DNA of 64,000 nt from an uncultured Pseudomonadota bacterium (GTDB lineage Bacteria > Pseudomonadota > Alphaproteobacteria > RF32 > CAG-239): the NCBI GenBank assembly GCA_949298065.1, contig CASFUZ010000004.1, positions 1 to 64,000 on the forward strand, given 5' to 3'. The notes beneath the pieces were generated by a model, which was not told the origin of the DNA, made no database searches, and worked only from the letters and a program-made list of their open reading frames with translations. Position numbers and translations under genes: made by a program. The first letter of the stretch is position 1, and each line of letters begins with the position of its first letter. This document shows positions 1 through 8,082 of this stretch, piece after piece.

Positions 1-766
1 ATGCCCGTGGAACTCCGGCTTGGTCTTTTGCGGGTGTAATGAAAACTATCAATATAGTTGTACGGGCACGAATGAAACTGCCGGTGACAGCAAATGCGGT
101 GATTATTACGCTTCTTGCAACTGTGATAGTGGTTATAAATGGGAAGAAGGACGTTGTGTATCATCTCGTCCGAAATGCAATATCGGAGATATTTTTTATT
201 CTGACAATACTTGTGTTCCTGCCGGTAAACACGATCGCACCAAAACTGTTCTTGGTATTGTGTTTTATGTAAATTCGGATGGTGTCGGCGGACAGATAAT
301 GGCACCTTGGCCGATTGATGAGAATGGTAATAAGACCAGTAGTAATAATATAACAATGAAATGGGGTAAAGAAGGAGATGGTATAAATGCGCCAAATTAT
401 ACGTCAGCATCTTCAGCAGCAACGGACTATGATAGTTGCGGCAATACGGATAAAATAGTTGCGGCAGGTGATGCCAGCACTTATCCGGCAGCATGGGCAA
501 CAAGAAAATATGCCCCAACTACAGAAACAGCAGGTAAATGGTGCTTGCCGGCAGCGGGAATTATGACCAATATTTATAACAACCAAATGGCTATTCAGAA
601 TGTAATATCTAAGGTAGGCGGTGTAGAATTTCCGAGTTGTTGTACGTGGTCTTCGTCGGAGAACTCTAGCCACGGTGCTTGGATTTCTTACCTTGCCAAC
701 AGTTATGGTTTGGTCAACTACTATAAGAATTACTTTCACTACGTTCGCCCGGTGATGGAATTTTAG
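1..766 (+). CDS. Cys-rich exported protein with DUF1566-like C-terminal domain, 5' end outside window
   Basis: The reading frame is open from base 2 with no stop, so the gene starts upstream of the window; a TTG at 20 is only an internal Leu codon. About 60 visible residues are Cys-rich, in a CxC / GYKWEEGRC style like EGF-type modules, followed by RPKCNIGDIFYSDNTC and a domain with TVLGIV, MAPWPID, DSCGNTD, AAWATRKYAP, KWCLPAAG, WSSSEN and a terminal YVRPVMEF. This W/S/S/E plus VRPV pattern is that of DUF1566 (Lcl C-terminal-like, C-type-lectin-like fold). It is a close paralogue of the next gene 15 bp downstream and of the gene at 50.3 kb. Function is unknown; an extracellular or outer-surface binding role is inferred from Cys content and from the paralogue's signal peptide. 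Confidence 0.8.
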   Translation, partial: CPWNSGLVFCGCNENYQYSCTGTNETAGDSKCGDYYASCNCDSGYKWEEGRCVSSRPKCNIGDIFYSDNTCVPAGKHDRTKTVLGIVFYVNSDGVGGQIMAPWPIDENGNKTSSNNITMKWGKEGDGINAPNYTSASSAATDYDSCGNTDKIVAAGDASTYPAAWATRKYAPTTETAGKWCLPAAGIMTNIYNNQMAIQNVISKVGGVEFPSCCTWSSSENSSHGAWISYLANSYGLVNYYKNYFHYVRPVMEF

Positions 767-781
767 AAAAGGAGAAAGAAG

Positions 782-1558
782 ATGAGAAAAGTATTTTTGA
801 TGTTAAGCATATCTTTGTTCTCCCTGAATGCTGAGGCTGCTTGTTCGCCAACTCCGGAATGTGCCTCTTTGGGATATAAATATTCCTTGGGAAAATGCGG
901 CGGAGCGGCAATAAAATGCCCAAGCGGCGAAGGCTATTACTGCCCTAATCCTCTTTCTTTTTGTAGTATTGGTGATATTTATTATTCCGACAAAACCTGC
1001 ACCAGTGCAGATAACTATGACAGCTCCAAAACTGTGTTAGGAGTAGTTGTTTATATTACAGACGGCGGCAAACATGGGCAGATTATGGCACCTTGGCCGA
1101 TAGATGCAGATGGTAATAAGCTCAGTAGTATTAAAAAAACAATGATGTGGGGTGGTTATGGTAAGGATATATCCGGTTTGACAAATTATACATCAGATTA
1201 TTTAGCAACAACGGATTATGATAGCTGTGGCAATACGGATAAGATAGTTGCGGCAGGTGATGCCAGTACCTATCCAGCGGCATGGGCAACGAGAAGATAT
1301 GCGCCGACTTTGGAAACGATAGGAAAATGGTGTTTGCCGGCAGCGGGAATTATGACTAATATTTATTACAACCAAACAGCTATTCAGAATGCAATATCTA
1401 CGGTAGGCGGAGTATCATTCCCGAATTGTTGTACGTGGTCTTCGTCGGAGAACGACAACGGTTGGGCGTGGTACTCTGGCTTTAGTTACAGTTATGGTTT
1501 GGCCAACTACACTAAGAACAATCGCAATCTATACGTTCGCCCGGTACTGGAATTTTAG
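782..1558 (+). CDS. secreted Cys-rich DUF1566-like protein, second tandem copy
   Basis: Complete 258-residue protein. It starts at ATG 782 behind AAAAGGAGAAAG and has a clear signal peptide (MRKVF, hydrophobic stretch, cleavage near NAEA/AC). A short Cys-rich segment (residues about 21-65) leads into the same core as the preceding gene: SIGDIYYSDKTC, TVLGVVVYI, MAPWPIDADGN, TTDYDSCGNTDKIVAAGDAS, KWCLPAAG, CTWSSSEN and the terminal VRPVLEF. The first gene ends 15 bp upstream, so the two are probably cotranscribed. Upstream of the tail, differences between the copies are often synonymous; in the last ~35 codons identical nucleotide blocks alternate with divergent codons. The stop overlaps the convergent phosphatase gene by 4 bp, and I see no terminator between them. 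Ligand and role are unknown. Confidence 0.85.
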   Translation: MRKVFLMLSISLFSLNAEAACSPTPECASLGYKYSLGKCGGAAIKCPSGEGYYCPNPLSFCSIGDIYYSDKTCTSADNYDSSKTVLGVVVYITDGGKHGQIMAPWPIDADGNKLSSIKKTMMWGGYGKDISGLTNYTSDYLATTDYDSCGNTDKIVAAGDASTYPAAWATRRYAPTLETIGKWCLPAAGIMTNIYYNQTAIQNAISTVGGVSFPNCCTWSSSENDNGWAWYSGFSYSYGLANYTKNNRNLYVRPVLEF

Positions 1559-2103
1559 AGCTCTAACTCAAAATATTCGCAGTTTGCAAAAACGCGTTCG
1601 GTGCCGAAATAATGATAATATAAATTATACATTAAGGCACCGTGCGTGGCTACGCCGACCATATCATAAGTGCAATTTTTCTTTATCTCGTTCAGGGCTT
1701 TTAGTCCCCTTTCCGTTGACTGACGAACGCTCTCTGCCCCGGGGATAGACACATCAAAACGATTAGGGTTGTTCTCGTCCTTAATGGCCTTAAAAATATC
1801 TGCAAATTTTATATGCGCTTCCGCAGACAACATTCCTTCCGCAATACCATAATGAACTTCTTCCAGACCAGCTTGCTCAATGACCTTAGCCTTATTGGAT
1901 TCAGCCACAATCTGCGCCGTCTGCTTGGCTCTGGTCATCTTTGAACAATAGATTACGGGCAGATTAAGCTTTGCCAACTTATCTCTCAACTCCGCCGCCT
2001 GCATTTTCCCATGCTCATTTAAGGGGCAATCTACCCCTGCCCCTTGCACAATGTTTTTTACATTGCCATCCGTTTCGCCGTGTCTGAAAATTATGAATTT
2101 CAT
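1555..2103 (-). CDS. histidine phosphatase family protein (phosphoglycerate mutase-like)
   Basis: A 182-residue protein. The N-terminal FRHGETDGN is the RHG phosphohistidine motif of the histidine phosphatase superfamily, and VGVATHGALM near residue 154 supplies the second catalytic His. The PLNEHGKMQAAELRDKL and IYCSKMTRAKQTAQIVAE segments are typical of the GpmB/CobC/PhoE-like branch. The chosen ATG (2101-2103) sits 7 nt after AAGGAAG; an in-frame TTG two codons earlier leaves no room for that site. The substrate cannot be told from sequence: a small phosphoester such as a phosphosugar or alpha-ribazole phosphate is possible, and there are no cobalamin genes nearby. The gene is single, convergent with the DUF1566 pair. 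Confidence 0.85.
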   Translation of the reverse strand: MKFIIFRHGETDGNVKNIVQGAGVDCPLNEHGKMQAAELRDKLAKLNLPVIYCSKMTRAKQTAQIVAESNKAKVIEQAGLEEVHYGIAEGMLSAEAHIKFADIFKAIKDENNPNRFDVSIPGAESVRQSTERGLKALNEIKKNCTYDMVGVATHGALMYNLYYHYFGTERVFANCEYFELEL

Positions 2104-2241
2104 TTGCAATCTTCCTTATCAATTTTTTTTCTTAAGTATCACAAAAATATTTTTAGAATCTTAATATCAGCAATAAAACATTAATCTTTTTTGCTTATAA
2201 TTTTGCCGAATTTTGGATATTAGCCCTATGGAGAAAACAAA

Positions 2242-4878
2242 ATGGCTTTGAAGAAAAAAGAAGATAAATCGGCAGAACAAAATATCCTTGATGAAGAAAA
2301 GTATATTGATGACTTGGTCAGCAAGGTTAGTGCCGCTCAGAAAATTTTTGCAACCTATACTCAGGAGCAAGTGGACGAAATCTTTAAGCGCGTGGCTCTC
2401 AAAATGAGCTCTTTGCGTATTCCTTTGGCTCAGATGGCCGCTGAAGAAAGCCGTATGGGTGTTATGGAAGATAAGGTTATCAAAAACCATTTTGCCGCAG
2501 AATATATTTATAACAAATATAAGAACACTAAAACCTGCGGCGTGTTGGAAGAAGACCCCTTGAACGGTATTATGAAAGTCGGCGACCCGATTGGTGTTAT
2601 TGCCGGTATTATTCCGACCACGAATCCGACTTCAACAACCATTTTCAAAACCCTTTTGGCTTTGAAAACGCGTAACGGTATTATCTTCTCCCCGCACCCG
2701 AGAGCAAAAAAATGCACCGTGGAAACCGCTCGTATTATGCTTGAGGAAGCGGTTAAAGCCGGTGCGCCGAAAGATATTATTGCTTGGATTGAACACCCGA
2801 GCGTTACGCTCTCTCAATATTTGATGCAGCACCCGAAAGTTGACACCATTTTGGCAACAGGTGGTCCGGGGATGGTTAAAGCCGCTTATACTTCCGGCAA
2901 ACCGGCTCTTGGTGTCGGTCCGGGTAATGTGCCGGCGGTTATTGATGAAACTGCCGAGATTAAACCCGCCGTTTCTTCCGTCTTAATCTCTAAGACTTTT
3001 GATAATGGTATGATTTGTGCTTCCGAACAATCCGTCATTATTGTTAAAGATATTTATGATGCGGTTAAGGAAGAATTTGTTACCCGCGGCGCTTATTTCT
3101 TAAACGAAAAAGAAAAACAAAAACTTGGCAAAATGCTTTTGGAAAATGGTCATGTTAATGCCGATATTGTCGGACAACGCGCTACTACCATTGCCAAACT
3201 TGCCGGAATTAAAGTTCCTGAATACACCAAAGTTTTGATTGCCGAAGTTTCGGAAGTCGGACCGGAGGAACCTTTCTCGGCTGAAAAATTGTCTCCGGTT
3301 TTGGCTATGTACAAGGCTAAAAACTTTGAAGAAGCCGCCGCAAAAGCAAAATCTTTGGTTCTGTTCGGCGGTGCCGGTCATACGGCTGTTTTGTACACCA
3401 ATCCCAACAACCATGACCGTATTACGCATTATGGCGAGCTTATCCCGACCGCGCGTATTATCGTCAACAGCCCGTCTTCTCAGGGTGCACTTGGCGACTT
3501 ATATAACTTTATTTTGGAACCGTCTTTAACTTTGGGCTGCGGCTCTTGGGGCGGAAACTCAGTCAGCGGAAACTTGGGAGTGAAACATTTGATGAATATT
3601 AAAACGATTGCTATGCGTCAGGAAAATATGTTGTGGTTTAAGGTTCCGCCGAAAGTTTACTTTAAGGCCGGATGTTTGCCGCATGCTTTACGCGAGCTTA
3701 AAGGGCGCAAAAAAGCCTTTATCATTACCGACAAACCTTTGTTTGATTTGGGCTATACTCGTCCGATTACGGATGTTTTGGAAGAAGTCGGCATCAGTTT
3801 CCAAATCTTCTCTGATGTTCATCCTGACCCTGACTTATCAACCATTCATCAGGCTTTGGATTTGGTTGATGCCTTTCAACCTGACGTAATTATCGCCCTT
3901 GGTGGCGGTTCGCCGATTGATGCCGCTAAAATCGTATGGCTGATGTATGAACACCCTGAGCTCAAGTTTGAAGATATGGCTATGCGCTTTATGGATATTC
4001 GCAAACGTATTTTTGAATTTCCGGAAATGGGCAAAAAAGCTTATATGGTTGCCGTGCCGACAACATCCGGTACGGGTTCGGAAGTTACGTCTTTTGCCGT
4101 TATCACCGATGATGCAACCGGCGTAAAATATCCGATTGCAGACTATGCCCTCACACCGAATATGGCTATTGTGGATGCTAACCTCGTTCTCTCTATGCCG
4201 AAAGGTTTGTGCGCTGCCGGCGGTATTGATGCTTTGGTTCACTCTTTGGAAGCCATTGCGTCAACAATGTCTACCGAATATACCAACGGTTTGGCTTTTG
4301 AAGCTATCCGCCTGATATTTAAATATCTGCCGGCTTCTTACAATGAAGGCTCTCAAAATGCTGTGGCTCGTGAGAAAATTCACCATGCGGCAACGATGGC
4401 TGGTATGGCTTTTGCCAACGCATTCCTCGGTTTGTGCCACTCTATGGCGCATAAACTCGGTGCAAAATATCATATTCCGCATGGTATTGCTAATGCGCTC
4501 CTACTTTCTCAGGTTATGCGTTTCAACGCTTCTGACCACCCGTTCCGTCAGGCTGCTTTCTCTCAGTACAAATATCCTTGCGCGAAGTCTCGTTATGCAC
4601 GCGTGGCAGAATATTTGAACTTGGGCGGTAAGAACAAAGACGAAAAGCTTGATTTGTTGATTGAGAAAATTGAGGAACTCAAAAAGACTCTCAACATCCC
4701 TGCCTCCATCAAAGCATGGGGTATTGATGAAAAGACTTTTGAGGCTGACCTTGATGAGCTCTCTCTCTTGGCCTTTGATGACCAATGCACCGGAGCTAAC
4801 CCGCGTTATCCGCTGGTTGATGAAATCAAACAGCTTTATCGTTACGCCTATAAAGGTGTTACGAAGTTTGAAATCTAG
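2242..4878 (+). CDS. adhE: bifunctional acetaldehyde-CoA / alcohol dehydrogenase
   Basis: An 878-residue protein, the normal AdhE length (about 870-890). Residues ~20-450 form the CoA-acylating aldehyde dehydrogenase, with NAD-binding GVIAGIIPTTNP, the GVGPGNVPAVID loop and the catalytic Cys in NGMICASEQS (about residue 259). Residues ~460-870 form the iron-dependent alcohol dehydrogenase, with GGGSPIDAAK, VPTTSGTGSEVT and the metal-ligand segment LCHSMAHKLGAKYHIPHG. It converts acetyl-CoA to ethanol with two NADH, the usual anaerobic redox sink, and the family forms long filaments (spirosomes). The ATG follows GGAGAAAACAAA; a perfect TATAAT lies at 2196-2201 without a good -35 box. A strong terminator follows, so it is monocistronic. 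AdhE is uncommon in alphaproteobacteria and may have been acquired. Confidence 0.97.
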   Translation: MALKKKEDKSAEQNILDEEKYIDDLVSKVSAAQKIFATYTQEQVDEIFKRVALKMSSLRIPLAQMAAEESRMGVMEDKVIKNHFAAEYIYNKYKNTKTCGVLEEDPLNGIMKVGDPIGVIAGIIPTTNPTSTTIFKTLLALKTRNGIIFSPHPRAKKCTVETARIMLEEAVKAGAPKDIIAWIEHPSVTLSQYLMQHPKVDTILATGGPGMVKAAYTSGKPALGVGPGNVPAVIDETAEIKPAVSSVLISKTFDNGMICASEQSVIIVKDIYDAVKEEFVTRGAYFLNEKEKQKLGKMLLENGHVNADIVGQRATTIAKLAGIKVPEYTKVLIAEVSEVGPEEPFSAEKLSPVLAMYKAKNFEEAAAKAKSLVLFGGAGHTAVLYTNPNNHDRITHYGELIPTARIIVNSPSSQGALGDLYNFILEPSLTLGCGSWGGNSVSGNLGVKHLMNIKTIAMRQENMLWFKVPPKVYFKAGCLPHALRELKGRKKAFIITDKPLFDLGYTRPITDVLEEVGISFQIFSDVHPDPDLSTIHQALDLVDAFQPDVIIALGGGSPIDAAKIVWLMYEHPELKFEDMAMRFMDIRKRIFEFPEMGKKAYMVAVPTTSGTGSEVTSFAVITDDATGVKYPIADYALTPNMAIVDANLVLSMPKGLCAAGGIDALVHSLEAIASTMSTEYTNGLAFEAIRLIFKYLPASYNEGSQNAVAREKIHHAATMAGMAFANAFLGLCHSMAHKLGAKYHIPHGIANALLLSQVMRFNASDHPFRQAAFSQYKYPCAKSRYARVAEYLNLGGKNKDEKLDLLIEKIEELKKTLNIPASIKAWGIDEKTFEADLDELSLLAFDDQCTGANPRYPLVDEIKQLYRYAYKGVTKFEI

Positions 4879-4897
4879 CACTTAATTCACAAGAAAG

Positions 4898-4935
4898 AAC
4901 TCTCTGCAATTTTTGAGTTGCGGAGAGTTTTTTTT
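4898..4935 (+). terminator. rho-independent terminator of adhE
   Basis: AACTCTCTGCAA pairs with TTGCGGAGAGTT (one mismatch) across an 8-nt loop and is followed by eight T. It lies 20 bp after the adhE stop. Confidence 0.85.
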
Positions 4936-4971
4936 ATGCTTAAATATTCTCAAACAGAAAGGATTTTTAAG

Positions 4972-5451
4972 ATGAAAAACAAAATTGCTCATATTCTTGC
5001 TTCTTATTTCGGTTTGGGCTATGCGCCTAAAGCTTCCGGCACGGTCGGCTCTCTCGGCACACTCCCGGTTGCCTTCCTTATGGCTTATTTTTTCGGTACT
5101 GCCGGAATTTTGGCGGCAACCATCATCGCTTTCTTTATCGGCGTATGGGCAACGCATGAGATTATCTCTCACCAAGAAGAAAAAGACCCTTCCCTTGTGG
5201 TTATTGATGAATTTGCCGGACAAATGCTGACCTTTGTGTTTGTCGGACAGCTCTTATACCAAAACCTTAATGCTTGGCTGGTCTACCTCATTGGCTTTGT
5301 TTTGTTCCGGATATTTGATATTGTCAAACTCGGGCCGGTCAAATGGGCGGATACTAAGCTCAAAAATGCTTGGGGCGTGATGCTTGATGATGTTTTTGCA
5401 GGTATTATTGCCGGAGCTTTCTTGCTCGGAGTATTAAACCTTTTAGCTTAA
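4972..5451 (+). CDS. pgpA: phosphatidylglycerophosphatase A
   Basis: A 159-residue membrane protein from ATG 4972, placed 8 nt after AAAGGA; an earlier in-frame ATG at 4918 falls inside the adhE terminator and is rejected. The N-terminal FGLGYAPKASGTVGSLG and the acidic VVIDEFAGQM are PgpA signatures (the acidic residues bind Mg2+), and about three hydrophobic segments follow (residues ~37-60, ~95-115, ~135-155). PgpA removes the phosphate of phosphatidylglycerol phosphate to give phosphatidylglycerol in the inner membrane. The 3' end overlaps the convergent RgpF-like gene by 4 bp. In many alphaproteobacteria pgpA neighbours cinA or coaD-type genes; here it stands alone. Confidence 0.93.
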   Translation: MKNKIAHILASYFGLGYAPKASGTVGSLGTLPVAFLMAYFFGTAGILAATIIAFFIGVWATHEIISHQEEKDPSLVVIDEFAGQMLTFVFVGQLLYQNLNAWLVYLIGFVLFRIFDIVKLGPVKWADTKLKNAWGVMLDDVFAGIIAGAFLLGVLNLLA

Positions 5452-6305
5452 TCTTTTAACTGCCAAGAACAAACAGGTAACTTAAAGAACTTTATTATCA
5501 GTTTGTTCTTGCTGTTTATTTTTACTTGCAAAATCGTTCTGCCGATGGTCAAAAGTATGCGGCGGACGATGTGCCAGAATTTAATTGCTTTTGTCTCCCT
5601 CTCATACGAAACAATCTCTTTTTGTTGCGCAGTTACGACATAACCAAACAAGCGCTCATAAGCGTGGGCCAAAGTTCCGCCATGTACATCCTTGCTATAA
5701 GGCTCAAAGTCCTCCATCTTGCAGGGGTATTCTTTCAGCGGCTTGAACAAATAGGCTCTGGCAATAAACATTGTGCCGCCGACAAATTTGTGCTCTTTTG
5801 TTTGCAAGCCCATCTCCGCCAGCAACTTATCCGCTCTCTTGTTGGCAACAACATCTTCCCTGCCCGCCTCAGTTATCAGGTTATAAAGGGAAACCATCCC
5901 TACATCCGGATTTCTGAACAAAGCCAAAGTCTTGCGAAGCTGTTCCGGTGTAGACATAAAGCCTACCAGTGCTTTGCGCCAGCCATCGCCCTTAAAAGAC
6001 GTATTTTTTAACCAAGCACGGTGCTTTAAGTTCCGTTTGCTGTGGAGCTTAATGATATAGTCATATTGCTTCAAATCTGCTAGTTGCAACACCTTAACAA
6101 AAGGTGCGACATCATAGCCCCTGTTCTCAACATCTATTATCGTAACCTCGGGCTTAAAGCGGCGCAATCCGTCCAAAGTCTCGTGTGAGGCCTTGCACAC
6201 TGTGGCAAACAAGTCATAATCATAGCCGTCCAGATTGCGCAAAAGCTCCAGCATTTCGGTCAGCATATCCTGATAAAACAAGTGCAGATGAACCAATATT
6301 TTCAT
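5448..6305 (-). CDS. RgpF-like glycan biosynthesis protein
   Basis: A 285-residue protein with the features of the rhamnan-synthesis F (RgpF) family: an N-terminal ILVHLHLFY strand, ENRGYDVAPFVKVL around residue 80-95, and YDYIIKLHSKR around residue 100. The family is found in O-antigen and rhamnose-rich polysaccharide clusters and is thought to act as a glycosyltransferase or assembly factor. The C-terminal ~60 residues are basic and hydrophobic (RRILLTIGRTIL), suggesting membrane association. It is the last gene of a leftward five-gene glycan cluster, 21 bp after the GT-D gene. The start ATG has only a weak AAGAGA upstream. No flippase, Wzx/Wzy or nucleotide-sugar genes are in the cluster, so the product sugar is unknown. 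Confidence 0.82.
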   Translation of the reverse strand: MKILVHLHLFYQDMLTEMLELLRNLDGYDYDLFATVCKASHETLDGLRRFKPEVTIIDVENRGYDVAPFVKVLQLADLKQYDYIIKLHSKRNLKHRAWLKNTSFKGDGWRKALVGFMSTPEQLRKTLALFRNPDVGMVSLYNLITEAGREDVVANKRADKLLAEMGLQTKEHKFVGGTMFIARAYLFKPLKEYPCKMEDFEPYSKDVHGGTLAHAYERLFGYVVTAQQKEIVSYERETKAIKFWHIVRRILLTIGRTILQVKINSKNKLIIKFFKLPVCSWQLKD

Positions 6306-6326
6306 TTTCTCTTATAACCCTTTGAT

Positions 6327-7214
6327 TTAGGCTGCAAAAAACTGTCCAGCGACAATCTTATCCCTTGTCTTCAGCCACTCATAAGCTTTGGCCATATGTC
6401 CTAAATCTAAGGCGCGATAACCTAACTTATGTAAGTCATAAGCCAAAGGTTTGGCGGTTGGGCCGAGAATGATGATTATGAGTCTGTCTTTCGGCAGCTC
6501 CTTAGCCTCGGCAAAAATTCTGTCATATTCTCTAAAGGCGTGAGCTTTAGGCCCATAAATATAGCTTACGGATTTGGCATTGTCATAAATATCGTGGGTG
6601 AAATGCTCTTCGCCCGCACCTTTGATGATTGTGATGTCCTGACCTTCCCAAATCTTGCGAACTTCGTTATAAAAAATCTCGCTTGCGGCTCTCGCTTCCT
6701 CGGTGGTATGGTCAACCATCTCCACACCATAGGCCGTAATATGCGTGTCTATATAAGTACGGTTAAAATCCAACAGCTTATATATCTCTTGACGATGCTT
6801 GCCCAAGAAATCGCGCCAATAATTGCGAACATTGAGCTCCAGATTGTCCAAACTGCCGAATCTGTCAGATATGCCTATCAACATATCTTCATCAGGGCAA
6901 GTCAGAACCTCTATCAATCTTTCCTGAAGTTTGGGGTCAAACTCCTGAAAACCGATTGCGTTCCCCAATATCAGATTAAACTCGCCATCGCCGAAACGAG
7001 CTACACTTTTTTGGCTTCTTATAATCTCTTTTATGCTGTCTAAGGGTTTTAATACTTTTGGCAGTTTGATGTCTTTGACCTCATCGGCAATCTCGTATTT
7101 CAGATTATCCAGCATTAAGTCCAAGTTCTCGTATTTGCGGAGAGTTTTGTAAAAATGCTTTAGGTCAAACTTAAACAGTCTGATTATATTTTTTGCAAAA
7201 AGTGTTGCTCCCAT
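6327..7214 (-). CDS. GT-D fold glycosyltransferase (DUF1792 / SP_1767-like)
   Basis: A 295-residue protein. The motif VARFGDGEFNLILG (about residue 72-85) holds the DxE metal/UDP-sugar motif of GT-D enzymes, and ITIIKGAGEEHF, SYIYGPKAHAF and LIIIILGPTAKPLAYDL match the conserved middle and C-terminal parts of DUF1792. Characterised members (dGT1 of streptococcal Fap1-type glycosylation) add glucose to a growing glycan, so this gene may modify a protein-linked or surface glycan. The ATG has a strong AAGGAGAAGATAAA site. About 60 residues before the domain (LFAKNIIRLFKFDLKHFYKTL...) may be a membrane- or partner-binding helix. Neighbours on both sides are glycan genes with gaps of 15-21 bp. Confidence 0.85.
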   Translation of the reverse strand: MGATLFAKNIIRLFKFDLKHFYKTLRKYENLDLMLDNLKYEIADEVKDIKLPKVLKPLDSIKEIIRSQKSVARFGDGEFNLILGNAIGFQEFDPKLQERLIEVLTCPDEDMLIGISDRFGSLDNLELNVRNYWRDFLGKHRQEIYKLLDFNRTYIDTHITAYGVEMVDHTTEEARAASEIFYNEVRKIWEGQDITIIKGAGEEHFTHDIYDNAKSVSYIYGPKAHAFREYDRIFAEAKELPKDRLIIIILGPTAKPLAYDLHKLGYRALDLGHMAKAYEWLKTRDKIVAGQFFAA

Positions 7215-7229
7215 TTTATCTTCTCCTTT

Positions 7230-8078
7230 TTACTTTTTTGATGAAATAAAGGCCATATACACTCTTAGCCAATTTAACCACAAACAACCTTTTCTTTGTT
7301 TTATTGTGCGATTTACCTCATAGGCTTCATGATAAAATGCTCTAAATGCCTCTTCATCATCCGGAGCTAGCGGAAAATGTTTCTTTAACTCCGGCTTATC
7401 TTTTACTGCCCAAACAATGTCTCTGCGAACAATACGTCCCGGATTTCCGGCGACCAAAGAATGCGGCGGAATTTCTTTGCCTGTATAAGTTCCGGAAGAA
7501 ATGATACTGCCATCACCAATCTTGGCTCCTTTAAAGATAAAGCACTTTCTTCCTATCCAAACCTGATTACCAATGATGACATCTTGTTCTTCATTCTGCA
7601 AATTGCCTTCCAAATCATACATCGGATGAAAATCGCTGTTATAAATAATGGAATCGGCAGTTCCGCCATCGCCAAATTCTATCTTGCCATGGTTGGCGGC
7701 AATATGCGGACCCCAAGTTGTCCATAACCTTTTGGCTTTGATGATGCCTTTGTTGCGCATATCAAATTCGCCGCAAATTACCGAACCAGCGCCCAAGTCC
7801 AACAAAGAGTTTCCCGTTGAAGTTACAGTTACGCGTGAGGCTTCCGTGTTATCGCCAAATCTGGCCTCAGAATCGGTCAGCATTATTAAGGTATTTTCAA
7901 AATGGCAGTTTTCACCTAAAACTAACGTAGAATTTCCATAGAGCTTTATGCGGCAATTTATGATATTGCAGTTTTTACCAAAGATAATCTTATTATTTTT
8001 TCCGGTTAAATGTATGCTGCTCTTTTTATAAAAGCTCGGCACACCCTCTATCTTATTATTTTTCTTTTTACAATACAT
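7230..8078 (-). CDS. left-handed beta-helix acyltransferase (hexapeptide repeat)
   Basis: A 282-residue protein made largely of hexapeptide-like repeats. An atypical N-terminal repeat region (IIFGKNCNIINCRIKLYG, LVLGENCHFENTLIML) is followed by a canonical CAT-like C-terminal coil: SDFHPMYD with the likely catalytic His, VIIGNQVWIGRKCFIFKGAKIGDGSIISSGTYTG and SLVAGNPGRIVR. The last is the hallmark of WbbJ/maltose O-acetyltransferase-type enzymes that transfer acetyl from acetyl-CoA to a sugar. Position between glycosyltransferases suggests O- or N-acetylation of the same glycan. The start has AGGG 7 nt upstream; the upstream glycosyltransferase ends 4 bp before it. The acceptor sugar cannot be inferred. 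Confidence 0.87.
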   Translation of the reverse strand: MYCKKKNNKIEGVPSFYKKSSIHLTGKNNKIIFGKNCNIINCRIKLYGNSTLVLGENCHFENTLIMLTDSEARFGDNTEASRVTVTSTGNSLLDLGAGSVICGEFDMRNKGIIKAKRLWTTWGPHIAANHGKIEFGDGGTADSIIYNSDFHPMYDLEGNLQNEEQDVIIGNQVWIGRKCFIFKGAKIGDGSIISSGTYTGKEIPPHSLVAGNPGRIVRRDIVWAVKDKPELKKHFPLAPDDEEAFRAFYHEAYEVNRTIKQRKGCLWLNWLRVYMAFISSKK

Positions 8079-8082
8079 TTTT

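Noticed and set aside
1-2110. A reverse transcriptase or template repeat for a DGR near the tandem DUF1566 genes
   Set aside because: No RT motif and no third copy of the tail sequence could be found by eye in the window; the genes downstream are a phosphatase and adhE.
4918-4971. Upstream ATG for pgpA at 4933-4936 region
   Set aside because: It lies in the T-run of the adhE terminator, has no ribosome binding site, and adds residues absent from PgpA proteins.
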